A stretch of 11,315 nucleotides of DNA, from the NCBI GenBank assembly GCA_021159525.1, contig JAGHEC010000381.1, forward strand, positions 1-11,315, read 5' to 3'. The notes under the pieces are model-generated. The model was not told where the DNA came from. It ran no database searches and saw only the letters and a program-made list of their open reading frames with translations. Of the stretch, positions 1-6,744 are shown one piece after another. Source of the DNA: Deltaproteobacteria bacterium. GTDB lineage: Bacteria; Desulfobacterota; DSM-4660; Desulfatiglandales; Desulfatiglandaceae. The first letter of the stretch is position 1, and each line of letters opens with the position of its first letter. The translations under genes and the position numbers were made by a program.

Positions 1-14
1 GATATGAGAAAATC

Positions 15-177
15 GTATCAACTCAATAAGTAAGGGGATAACAGCAAACGTACCACCGGGGCAGGCTGATTTTTCTTCCGCTCCCTCCGGGGCATAGGCC
101 CGCTACGGGCCGGACGCCGGGCCTCCGGGCTGGTCTCTTCAGAAAGACCCCCCTGCCCCTGTTTATTGAGCTGTTAC
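15..177. repeat. Candidate small non-autonomous element or large imperfect palindrome
   Basis: The ends form an imperfect inverted repeat of about 22 bases. Positions 15-37 match the reverse complement of 156-177, sharing GTA-CA-CTCAATAA-AGGGG with two substitutions and a short stretch of mismatch or indel. A second inverted pair, GGGGCAGG at 58-65 and CCTGCCCC at 152-159, partly overlaps the right end. The interior is very GC-rich and holds a perfect hairpin, GGCCCG-CTA-CGGGCC, at 97-111, and a shorter one, GGTCT/AGACC, at 132-149. No ORF in it looks like a protein. The architecture resembles a MITE- or REPIN-like intergenic repeat, but with one copy visible I cannot show mobility. It could instead be a structured 3' region of the hemC transcript. 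Confidence 0.35.
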
Positions 178-210
178 ACATTGAGTTTATCGGGTTTGTC
201 TGTCGGTTTC

Positions 211-226
211 ATGTCCTCCCGGACAT
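211..226 (-). other. Perfect stem-loop downstream of hemC
   Basis: ATGTCC, a four-base loop and GGACAT form a perfect 6-bp stem about 30 bases beyond the hemC stop. A second potential stem, GCCGG/CCGGC, lies at 235-254 directly after the stop. On the minus strand the stem is followed by GAAACC and not by a T-run, so it is not a standard intrinsic terminator. It may stabilise the 3' end of the ispD-hemC mRNA, or it may be chance. Confidence 0.3.
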
Positions 227-255
227 CAGGCATGGCCGGCATTCGCTACCCGGCA

Positions 256-1188
256 TCACCCATCTACGGTCAATCCATATGCCTTTTCCAGGACCTTGTC
301 CGCCCCGGAGGCGAGGAGGCTCCTGGCGCAGGCGATCCCCACAGCCTCGGGCCGATCCGTGGCCCCGATCCTTTGTTCCTTAAAAACCCGCGATCCATCC
401 AGTTCCGCCACCATTCCCTTGAACCAAATCCGCTCGCCTTCCAGCCGGGCAAAACCCGCAATGGGGACCTGGCACCCCCCTTCCAGTTCCTTCAAAAAGG
501 CCCTTTCGGCCCGCACGGTGATTTCGGTGGGCTCATGGTTCAAAAAATCAAGCACGCGGATGGTCTCATGGTCATCCCGCCGCGCTTCCAGGCCCAGGGC
601 CCCCTGCCCCACGGCCGGGAGGATCACCTCAGGCGGAATGATCTGGGTAATCCGGTCTGCCAGTCCCAGCCGCCTGAGACCCGCTGCCGCCAGAACTACC
701 GCATGCAGTTCTCCTGATTCCACTTTCCGCAGGCGCGTATCCACATTTCCCCGCAGAGAGACCGTTTCCAGATCCGGGCGCATGTGGAGCAACTGGGCCG
801 TCCGCCTCAGGCTGCTGGTCCCCACACGGGCCTTAGGGGGAAGCCGGTCAAGCGTATACTCTTCGGCCGAAATGAGGGCATCCCCGGGATCCTCCCGCTC
901 TGGAAACGCTGCCAGGAAAAGTTTGTCCGGGAGCTCGGCAGGCACGTCCTTCATGCTGTGAACGGCCAGATCCACCCGGCCGTCCAGAAGGGCCTCCTCG
1001 ATCTCTTTGACAAAAAGGCCTTTCCCCCCGATCTTGCTCAACGGCGAGTCCAGGATCTTATCACCGGCAGTCTTGATCCTGACAAGCTCCACACGAATAT
1101 GGGGGTACCCGGCCTCGATCCGGGTTTTGACCCACTCGCTCTGCACGAGCGCCAAACGGCTTCCGCGTGTGCCTATTCTCAGGATCAT
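256..1188 (-). CDS. hemC: Porphobilinogen deaminase (hydroxymethylbilane synthase)
   Basis: HemC polymerises four porphobilinogen molecules into hydroxymethylbilane in the cytosol. This is the first tetrapyrrole chain of the haem, sirohaem and cobalamin pathways. The 310-residue protein has the usual family length. It opens with the typical IGTRGSRLALVQ segment and carries HSMKDVP with the catalytic aspartate at about residue 81. SSLRR (about 125-129) and RGNVDTRL (about 147-153) supply the basic substrate-binding arginines. LEGGCQVPIAG contains Cys239, the attachment site of the dipyrromethane cofactor. All key residues are present. The ATG start has GGAG five bases upstream. It overlaps the ispD stop by four bases (ATGA), so the two genes are probably cotranscribed and translationally coupled. 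It is the last gene of its unit; only hairpins follow. Confidence 0.97.
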   Translation of the reverse strand: MILRIGTRGSRLALVQSEWVKTRIEAGYPHIRVELVRIKTAGDKILDSPLSKIGGKGLFVKEIEEALLDGRVDLAVHSMKDVPAELPDKLFLAAFPEREDPGDALISAEEYTLDRLPPKARVGTSSLRRTAQLLHMRPDLETVSLRGNVDTRLRKVESGELHAVVLAAAGLRRLGLADRITQIIPPEVILPAVGQGALGLEARRDDHETIRVLDFLNHEPTEITVRAERAFLKELEGGCQVPIAGFARLEGERIWFKGMVAELDGSRVFKEQRIGATDRPEAVGIACARSLLASGADKVLEKAYGLTVDG

Positions 1189-1907
1189 GTCCGCTCCGTG
1201 CCGGGATGGCTTCCTAAAAGGAACCGTGCCAGTTCCAGGTCATGGGGGGTGGTAACCTTGATGTTGCGCTCAGAACCCTCCACCACAGCGACAGGGACCC
1301 CCAGCTTTTCCATCAAAAAGGCATCATCCGTGGCCTCCCACCCATGGGCCAGGGCCAGATGATGGGCCTTCAGGATCTCGTTGTAACGGAAGGCCTGCGG
1401 CGTCTGGACCAGCCAGACCCGACCCCGGTCCAGGGTCCGCGCCACCTCATTTGCTGCATTCACCTCTTTGACCGTCTCCTTGGCAGGGAGGGCTGCAATC
1501 ACGGCCCGCTGCGTCTCGGCAGCCTCGATCACCCGGCTCAGAAGGTCTTGATCAATCAGGGGACGAACCCCGTCATGGATCAGGACAAGATCGTGCCTTC
1601 CCTGTGTGGCCTCGATGCCGAGCCTCACCGAATCCTGGCGCCGGGCTCCCCCGGGCACGACCGCCATTACCTTGTAAAGGCCGTATTCGTCAACAATATG
1701 CTCGCGGCAGTAAGCCACATCTTGAGAGGCCGCCACCAGGACCATCTCGTCGATGTGCCTGCACGCCTGAAGGACCGACAGGGTCACGGCTAAAACCGGC
1801 CTTCTGTCCAGGCTGAGGAACTGCTTGGCCCGGCTGCTCTTCATCCGAAGCCCGACTCCCGCGGCCGGGACCACGGCCACGGTCGTGAGCCGACCCTGTT
1901 TTGTCAT
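1185..1907 (-). CDS. ispD: 2-C-methyl-D-erythritol 4-phosphate cytidylyltransferase
   Basis: IspD transfers CMP from CTP to methylerythritol phosphate in the non-mevalonate isoprenoid pathway. From the start chosen here it is 240 residues, normal for the family. The N-terminal nucleotide-binding loop VVPAAGVGLRM, followed by KQF, is intact. Other IspD signatures follow: LIHDGVRPLI, ALPAKETVKEV, TPQAFRY, ATDDAFLMEK and NIKVTTPHDLELA. An ATG in the same frame at 1952 would add 15 residues, but it falls inside the T-run of an intrinsic terminator. The ATG at 1907 has AGAGG eight bases upstream and starts directly before the conserved core, so I prefer it. The stop overlaps the hemC start. No ispF is seen next to it. 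No convincing promoter is visible between the terminator and the gene, so expression may rely on read-through. Confidence 0.96.
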   Translation of the reverse strand: MTKQGRLTTVAVVPAAGVGLRMKSSRAKQFLSLDRRPVLAVTLSVLQACRHIDEMVLVAASQDVAYCREHIVDEYGLYKVMAVVPGGARRQDSVRLGIEATQGRHDLVLIHDGVRPLIDQDLLSRVIEAAETQRAVIAALPAKETVKEVNAANEVARTLDRGRVWLVQTPQAFRYNEILKAHHLALAHGWEATDDAFLMEKLGVPVAVVEGSERNIKVTTPHDLELARFLLGSHPGTERT

Positions 1908-1950
1908 AAAGGCCCCTCTTTCCCGAACATCAAAGGACTTAGCCACAAAC

Positions 1951-1989
1951 AAAAGCAGGCCCGGGATTCAACCTGTCCCCGAGGCCTGC
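1951..1989 (-). terminator. Intrinsic terminator of the Rho-N-like gene
   Basis: On the minus strand GCAGGCC...GGCCTGC (1983-1989 with 1955-1961) forms a 7-bp stem. It extends through a one-base bulge by CGGG/CCCG (1978-1981 with 1962-1965), and the T-rich run TTTTGTTTG follows at once. It lies 20-57 bases after the stop of the gene at 2008-2445 and just before ispD. It separates that gene from the ispD-hemC pair, unless read-through occurs. Confidence 0.75.
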
Positions 1990-2007
1990 CTGGCACTTTA
2001 ACCCGTT

Positions 2008-2445
2008 TCACCCCCGGGCCACCTTTCGGGTCATCTTTTTCAGTCTGTTGATGCGTCGTCTCAGGATATCGGCCTCTTTCCGGTCTTTGGCGACCTGAAC
2101 CTCTTTTTTCTTTTCCCTGAGCTGCATCATCTTGGACTTCAGCTCGCTGACGCTGACCCCCTGTTTCTGGGCCTTCTTTTTCTTGCCCTTTTCAGGCATC
2201 TCGTCTTCAATGCCGTAGTATTCCCTGATAATAGGAAGGAGTTCCTCCTTCTTCATGGCATGGACCCCGGTAACGCCGGGGATCTCCATGGCCACCTCCC
2301 TCAGTTCAGGGGCTGTCAACTTGTCCAGCGGCTTCTTGAACTCCGGTGGCTTGGGCTTTGGCGCCTCGCTGGTCCCTTCAGCCGTGGATTCGGCCGCCCC
2401 TTCCCCGGTTTCCTGGTTGATCGTTTCCGTCGTTTCTTCCACCAT
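2008..2445 (-). CDS. Small protein with Rho-N-like domain and basic helical tail
   Basis: The protein has 145 residues and no known specific function. Residues 1-36 are acidic, rich in Glu and Thr, and look disordered. Residues about 38-78 (PLDKLTAPELREVAMEI, then MKKEELLPIIREYYGI) match the helix-extended-helix of the Rho N-terminal or SAP-like fold, which usually contacts nucleic acid. A lysine-rich linker lies at 87-95. Residues about 98-143 form a strongly charged helical segment ending in LRRRINRLKKMTRK. This resembles the two-helix hairpin of ribosomal protein L29 in pattern only. The start is ATG at 2445, with AAGGAG ten bases upstream; an ATG 12 codons earlier lacks a comparable site. 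The gene sits between two hairpins with its own candidate promoter, so it may be monocistronic. Binding to RNA or the ribosome is inference. Confidence 0.85.
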   Translation of the reverse strand: MVEETTETINQETGEGAAESTAEGTSEAPKPKPPEFKKPLDKLTAPELREVAMEIPGVTGVHAMKKEELLPIIREYYGIEDEMPEKGKKKKAQKQGVSVSELKSKMMQLREKKKEVQVAKDRKEADILRRRINRLKKMTRKVARG

Positions 2446-2523
2446 GTCTGCACTCTCCTTTTTGATGTAGGGGCAAGGCATTAGAAACTTCGTTGGTTCA
2501 CAACCCCCTTACCCCTCACGCCT

Positions 2524-2552
2524 CTTTTACCACACCTGCCCTGCCCACTCAA
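2524..2552 (-). promoter_or_regulatory. Candidate sigma-70 promoter for the Rho-N-like gene
   Basis: TTGAGT (2552-2547), a 17-base spacer and TAAAAG (2529-2524) give four of six matches in each box. The site lies just after the hairpin that ends the slipin operon and about 80 bases upstream of the start at 2445. That is where a new promoter would be expected. The match is moderate. Confidence 0.4.
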
Positions 2553-2563
2553 CAGAATCTATG

Positions 2564-2581
2564 CCCGGGCCTCTGCCCGGG
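2564..2581 (-). terminator. GC-rich hairpin after the slipin gene
   Basis: CCCGGGC, loop CTCT (AGAG on the minus strand) and GCCCGGG form a perfect 7-bp stem beginning two bases after the slipin stop codon. No T-run follows on the minus strand (ATAGATTCTGTT). It may be a weak terminator or a 3' end stabiliser of the coaBC operon. Confidence 0.5.
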
Positions 2582-2583
2582 AT

Positions 2584-3321
2584 CTACGTCTTCTTCAAAA
2601 AGGGCGACAACAAGTCAATGGGCAATGGAAAAATCGTGGTTGAATTGCTCTCCGACGACATCTCCCTGACCGTCTGCAAATATCGCAGCTGCAAGGCCTC
2701 CGGATAGCGCTGAATAATGCCCGCGGCCTCTGCCAGGCGCGTGGCGGCCTGAAACTCGCCTTCCGCATTTATGACCTTGGCCCGCCGCTCTCTCTCTGCC
2801 TCGGCCTGTTTGGCCATGGCCCGCTGCATCTCCTGGGGGAGATCGATATGCTTCACCTCTACTGTGGTCACCTTAATCCCCCAGGGATCGGTGTGCTTGT
2901 CCAGGATATTCTGGAGCTGGGTGTTGATCTTTTCCCTTTCAGCAAGAAGCTCGTCCAGCTCCACCTGGCCGCAGACGCTCCGCAGGGTGGTCTGCGCCAA
3001 CTGAGAGGTGGCAAACAGATAGTTCTCCACCTCGATGGTGGCATTGGTCGGATCCATCACCCGGAAATAGACCACCGCATTCACCTTCACAGACACATTG
3101 TCCCGCGTAATGACATCCTGGGCCGGCACATCCATGGCCACGAGACGAAGGCTGACCTTGACCATTTTATCAATCACAGGGATCAGGATGATGAGGCCAG
3201 GCCCCTTGGTCTTGATCACCCGTCCCAGACGAAAGATCACGCCCCGCTCGTACTCCTTCAGAATCTTGATGGCCGAGGCCAAAAAGAGAACAATGAGCAC
3301 AATTGCCAGTATGTAAAACAT
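2584..3321 (-). CDS. Slipin, stomatin-like SPFH/Band 7 membrane protein
   Basis: This 245-residue protein has one N-terminal membrane segment (about residues 2-20). A full SPFH/Band 7 domain follows: [13 protein letters not shown], then [20 protein letters not shown] and [20 protein letters not shown] charged helical region, [22 protein letters not shown] (about 166-187), drives oligomerisation in this family. The C-terminus ends in a short hydrophobic stretch, [15 protein letters not shown]. Slipins form large membrane-bound rings that organise membrane microdomains. The ATG has AAGGAG seven bases upstream. The gene starts 18 bases after the NfeD-type protease gene. This is the widespread slipin plus membrane-protease pair; in Pyrococcus horikoshii the protease cuts the C-terminal hydrophobic part of the partner stomatin. 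The general class is certain; the cellular role here is unknown. Confidence 0.94.
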   Translation of the reverse strand: MFYILAIVLIVLFLASAIKILKEYERGVIFRLGRVIKTKGPGLIILIPVIDKMVKVSLRLVAMDVPAQDVITRDNVSVKVNAVVYFRVMDPTNATIEVENYLFATSQLAQTTLRSVCGQVELDELLAEREKINTQLQNILDKHTDPWGIKVTTVEVKHIDLPQEMQRAMAKQAEAERERRAKVINAEGEFQAATRLAEAAGIIQRYPEALQLRYLQTVREMSSESNSTTIFPLPIDLLSPFLKKT

Positions 3322-3339
3322 GGATTTCTCCTTTAGCAG

Positions 3340-4659
3340 CTATGTGTGCGCCGATTCATTCAGGGCCTTTCTGACCCTCAAGGTAAGCCCCTTTACGCCT
3401 GTGACCTCCGCCTTGTCTCCGGGTTCGAGCCGCTCATCCGAGATCGCCCGCCAGTATTCGCCATGCACAAAGATCAGGCCCTCCGGGTCGATTGTCTCTC
3501 TGACCTCCCCAACGTCTCCCATCAGCCCTTCGGTTCCGCCCCGGGGCCTCATGTGATAGGCCCGGAACGCCAGCCCGGCCACCACTACAAAAAACCCGCC
3601 GATCAGCAAGATGGTGGGCAACATAAGCCGCAGGGACACCCGGAGATCTTCAAACAGCATGATAGACCCTAATGTCAGGGAAATCAATCCACCGATGGAG
3701 AGAATGCCATAGCTCGCCACCTTCACCTCGGCAATGAAAAATATGATGGCCAGGAGGATCAGAATAAGGCCTGCATAGTTGACCGAAAGCGTCTGAAAAG
3801 AGAAAAACGCCAGGATCAGAGAGATGGCGCCGATCACCCCCGGAAAGATGGCCCCCGGATGGGAAAGCTCAAAATAGAGCCCGGCAAGGCCGATCATCAT
3901 GAGGATATAGGCGATGTTGGGATCGCTGATGGTCTTGAGCACCTTGTCCCTGAATCCGGGTTTATAAATAACCCGCTCCAGCCCGACGGTCCGGAGGGTC
4001 ACCTTGCCACGCGGCATCATAACATCTCTGCCGTCCAGCTCCTGAATGAGGTGATCCATGTCTCTGACCACGAGATCCACCACATGCTTTTCCCTGGCCT
4101 CCTGTGCAGTGATTGAGACGCTTTCCCGAATCGCCTTTTCCACCCACTCGCTGTTTCGCCCCTTCTCTTCGGCAATGCCCCGCGCATAGGCAGCCATGTC
4201 GTTCACCACCTTTTCCGACATGGTCTTTTCAATGTCTTTGCCCCCGGCTGTAACCGGATGGGCCGCTCCGATGTTGGTTCCCTCGGCCATAGCCGCCACA
4301 TGACCGGCCACGGTCACCATGACCCCGGCCGAGGCCGCGCCCGCGCCCCGTGGCCCCACATAGACGACCACCGGGACGGCCGAGTTCAAAATGGCCTTGA
4401 TAATGGAGCGCATGGAAGAGGCCAGCCCTCCGGGGGTGTCAAGCCGGATAATGGCGACGGCCGCCTTCATTTCTTCCGCTCTCTCGAGACCCCTGATCAC
4501 ATACATGGCGCTGCCCGGATTAATAGGGCCTTCCATCTCGATGATCACGATCCTGCCCACGCCGTCATCGTCGCTGCACAAGCCGTCTGCAGGCCCGCCA
4601 GCCCGGAACAGGGCAATAAAGAGGAAAAGGGTCAGCCAGAGGGCCCTCAATTTAGCCAC
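3340..4659 (-). CDS. NfeD-type membrane serine protease (ClpP-like domain, TM bundle, OB fold)
   Basis: This 439-residue protein has the full long-NfeD layout. A signal peptide (about 1-26) leads into a ClpP-class serine protease domain (about 35-235). The catalytic Ser110 sits in GAASAG and Lys150 in MSEKVVND. Their spacing of 40 is nearly that of the Ser97-Lys138 dyad of P. horikoshii 1510-N. About five membrane helices cover residues 252-378, and a C-terminal NfeD OB-fold domain covers about 388-432. The protease domain should lie outside the cytoplasmic membrane. The start is GTG with GGAGGTGA a few bases upstream, embedded in the end of the glycosylase gene (8-base overlap). It lies directly upstream of the slipin gene, its usual partner and probable substrate. 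Suggested roles are membrane quality control or processing of slipin; the true substrates here are not known. Confidence 0.94.
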   Translation of the reverse strand: MAKLRALWLTLFLFIALFRAGGPADGLCSDDDGVGRIVIIEMEGPINPGSAMYVIRGLERAEEMKAAVAIIRLDTPGGLASSMRSIIKAILNSAVPVVVYVGPRGAGAASAGVMVTVAGHVAAMAEGTNIGAAHPVTAGGKDIEKTMSEKVVNDMAAYARGIAEEKGRNSEWVEKAIRESVSITAQEAREKHVVDLVVRDMDHLIQELDGRDVMMPRGKVTLRTVGLERVIYKPGFRDKVLKTISDPNIAYILMMIGLAGLYFELSHPGAIFPGVIGAISLILAFFSFQTLSVNYAGLILILLAIIFFIAEVKVASYGILSIGGLISLTLGSIMLFEDLRVSLRLMLPTILLIGGFFVVVAGLAFRAYHMRPRGGTEGLMGDVGEVRETIDPEGLIFVHGEYWRAISDERLEPGDKAEVTGVKGLTLRVRKALNESAHT

Positions 4660-5419
4660 GGGTCTTCACCTCCAGGCCGAGCCGTCTCATAATCTCTTTG
4701 ACATCCTCCCAGACCTCCCGCTTGGCCGATACATGGTGCAGCAGATAGGCCGGATGAAAAGTGGGCATCAAGGGAATGCCCTGGTACGTCCGCCACTGAC
4801 CTCTTTCCGCTGTGATCCTAAATTGCTTTCCAAGAAGGGCCTGCACAGCCACCCGTCCCAGTGTACATATGACTTCGGGCCGGATGATCCGGAGCTGCTC
4901 TTTTAAAAAAGGAAGACAGGCCGCGATTTCATCCGGTTCCGGATCCCTGTTCCTGGGAGGATGGCATTTGACCACGTTACAGATATAGACATCCTGGCGC
5001 GTGAGGCCCATGCCGTTTTCAATGATCCTGGTCAACAGCTTCCCGGACTCGCCCACAAAAGGTCTGCCGGCCCTGTCTTCCTCATGGCCCGGGCCTTCGC
5101 CCACAAAGACCAGCCTGGCCTCAGGGGAACCCTCCCCGAACACGAGGCGGTTGCGGTTTTTGCAGAGCTTGCAGCCCTGACAGTCGCCGATCCGGCGCCG
5201 CAGATCCCGGAGTAACGCAGCCCGGTCCCCTCGAGGGGACGACCCTTTTCTTTCCTCGGACCCGGCTTCTCCGGCAAGCGTCGCCCTGGCTTCCCGGGTC
5301 GCCGGACCATCGAAAACATGGCCCGACAGCCGCGGCGGGTCCAGACCGAGCTCCTGATACGACCTGAGCAGAGCCCGCAAGTGGGAGAAGATCTCTCTAA
5401 TGTCCGCCTGAACGTCCAA
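4652..5419 (-). CDS. Type 4 (Fe-S) uracil-DNA glycosylase
   Basis: The enzyme removes uracil from DNA as the first step of base excision repair. Motif 1 is GEGPGHEEDRAGRPFVG (about 107-123) and the C-terminal motif is HPAYLL (about 222-227). The four cluster cysteines are Cys80, Cys83, Cys152 and Cys168. The last three gaps (69 between Cys83 and Cys152, 16 between Cys152 and Cys168, with CxxC before) equal those of the Thermus thermophilus enzyme. Cys152 is within KCHPPRNRDP. The 255-residue protein carries about 75 extra N-terminal residues: a helix-rich start followed by a charged, low-complexity linker. The start is TTG with GGGAGG six bases upstream, inside the coaBC gene (23-base overlap). 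No ATG in this frame fits better. It shares the coaBC operon; the link is probably positional and not metabolic. Confidence 0.95.
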   Translation of the reverse strand: MDVQADIREIFSHLRALLRSYQELGLDPPRLSGHVFDGPATREARATLAGEAGSEERKGSSPRGDRAALLRDLRRRIGDCQGCKLCKNRNRLVFGEGSPEARLVFVGEGPGHEEDRAGRPFVGESGKLLTRIIENGMGLTRQDVYICNVVKCHPPRNRDPEPDEIAACLPFLKEQLRIIRPEVICTLGRVAVQALLGKQFRITAERGQWRTYQGIPLMPTFHPAYLLHHVSAKREVWEDVKEIMRRLGLEVKTRG

Positions 5420-6614
5420 GCCATGCCTCCCTCAGCTCTCTGGCCCGATCCAAGACCAGGTCCGCCACCTCATCCTTTGTCATCATGGGCGCATCTTCCA
5501 CCCGTCCATCTCTGAAGACGAGTCGAACCAGGTTGGTGTCTGTTTCAAAACCCGCATCGTTTCTGGAGACATCGTTGGCCACGATCATGTCCAGGTTTTT
5601 GGCCCTCAGCTTTTTTTGGGCATTAGCAAGGAGGTCTTCTGTCTCTGCGGCAAACCCGACCAGGATGCAGGGCGCTTGGGCCTTGGTCTCTCCCAGGGAA
5701 GCCAGAATATCAGGGTTTTTCACAAGTTGAAGCGAGATTGATTCAGCCCCCTTCTTGACCTTTTGCCCCACACACTCCTTGGGCCGGTAGTCGGAGACCG
5801 CAGCGGCCTTGATCACGATATCACACCCCGCACGGTTTTCAAACACACAACGGCGCATCTCTTCGGCCGTCCTGACCGGGAAGAAAACAACACCGGGCGG
5901 CGGGGCGAGGGCCGTAGGGCCGCTTACCAGAACGACCTCCCCCCCCCTTCTCACCGCGGCCCTGGCCAGGGCATAGCCCATCTTGCCCGAAGATCGGTTG
6001 GTGATGTAGCGGACCGGATCAATCGGCTCCAGGGTCGGACCGGCCGAAACAAGGATTTTGATTCCGGCGAGGTCATGCGCTGCAAGGAGAGTCCTAACCT
6101 GTTCCAGGATATGGGCAGGCTCGGGAAGCCGGCCCGGACCCTCGGTCCCGCATGCAAGCCCCCCCTCCCCCGGTTCAAGCACCGTCCATTCCCGCTGCCT
6201 GAGCATCCGCAGGTTTTCCTGAACCACAGGATTTTTAAACATGCAATCGTTCATGGAGGGGCAGACCAGTATCTTGGCCGTGGCTGCGATCACACACGTG
6301 GAGAGGAAATCATCCGCAATCCCATGGGCCATCTTGGCGATGAAATTGGCCGTGGCCGGGGCAATGACGATCAGGTCTGAATCCTGGCCCCAGCGGATAT
6401 GTTCCATGACCGTCCCTTCCGGTCCGAACATCTCATAAATCACCCGGCGGCCTGACAGGGCCTCAAAGGTCAGGGGCGTCACAAAGCGGCAGGCGTTTTG
6501 CGTCATAGCCACCTTGACAGAGATGCCTTCCTTCACCAGAAGCCTCACCAGCTCAGCGGCCTTGTATGCGGCGATCCCGCCGGTGACGCCCACCACAACC
6601 TTTTTTGTCTTCAC
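5397..6614 (-). CDS. coaBC: Bifunctional phosphopantothenoylcysteine decarboxylase / phosphopantothenate-cysteine ligase
   Basis: CoaBC performs two consecutive steps of coenzyme A synthesis, ligating cysteine to 4'-phosphopantothenate and then decarboxylating the product with FMN. At 405 residues it has the normal fused length. The CoaC half (1-180) shows GVTGGIAAYKAAEL, the active-site His72 in EHIRW, APATANFIAKMAHGIADD, PSMNDCM with Asn122, and GGLACG with Cys155. The usual PAMN is PSMN here. The CoaB half (185-395) shows SAGPTLEPIDPVRYITNRSSGKMG, AAVSDYRP, the KK pair near 286-287, VGFAAET and VANDVS. The start is GTG with AAGGAG five bases upstream; the overlapping ATG reads straight into a stop. 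It is the first gene after a strong promoter, heading coaBC, the glycosylase gene, nfeD and slipin. Confidence 0.97.
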   Translation of the reverse strand: MKTKKVVVGVTGGIAAYKAAELVRLLVKEGISVKVAMTQNACRFVTPLTFEALSGRRVIYEMFGPEGTVMEHIRWGQDSDLIVIAPATANFIAKMAHGIADDFLSTCVIAATAKILVCPSMNDCMFKNPVVQENLRMLRQREWTVLEPGEGGLACGTEGPGRLPEPAHILEQVRTLLAAHDLAGIKILVSAGPTLEPIDPVRYITNRSSGKMGYALARAAVRRGGEVVLVSGPTALAPPPGVVFFPVRTAEEMRRCVFENRAGCDIVIKAAAVSDYRPKECVGQKVKKGAESISLQLVKNPDILASLGETKAQAPCILVGFAAETEDLLANAQKKLRAKNLDMIVANDVSRNDAGFETDTNLVRLVFRDGRVEDAPMMTKDEVADLVLDRARELREAWLGRSGGH

Positions 6615-6691
6615 ATGCGCTCCTTGTTTGCAGGGTAGTGGCCGATGATGCCCTCTATATCCTCGCGAAAAGACGTACGAAGGGCCAAAGA

Positions 6692-6720
6692 ATTGTAGGA
6701 TACCCGGTTTCCCATGTCAA
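6692..6720 (-). promoter_or_regulatory. Near-consensus sigma-70 promoter of the coaBC operon
   Basis: TTGACA (6720-6715), exactly 17 bases, then TACAAT (6697-6692): six of six and five of six matches at ideal spacing. It lies between the tilS stop and the coaBC GTG, giving a predicted leader of about 70 bases. No riboswitch fold is recognised in the leader, though GGCCCT/AGGGC could pair within it. This is the strongest promoter in the window and makes coaBC the first gene of a new transcript. Confidence 0.85.
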
Positions 6721-6725
6721 GAAAT

Positions 6726-6743
6726 GCCCAACCGCCGTTCGGC
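6726..6743 (-). terminator. Possible weak terminator after tilS
   Basis: GCC-G-AAC, loop GGCG, GTT-G-GGC forms a 7-bp stem with one internal mismatch. It starts directly after the tilS stop and is followed on the minus strand by ATTTCTT. The position between tilS and the coaBC promoter fits a terminator, but the stem and T-run are weak. Confidence 0.35.
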
Positions 6744-6744
6744 C

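Noticed and set aside
174..212. 12-residue frame after hemC with GGGAGG close to its ATG
   Set aside because: The spacing from GGAGG to ATG is only two bases and the sequence is part of a perfect hairpin, so the purine run is explained by the stem.
166..717. Long plus-strand open frame over hemC
   Set aside because: It lies antisense to a certain hemC gene, its protein has no family features, and it starts inside the non-coding left region. It is a by-product of GC-rich codon usage.
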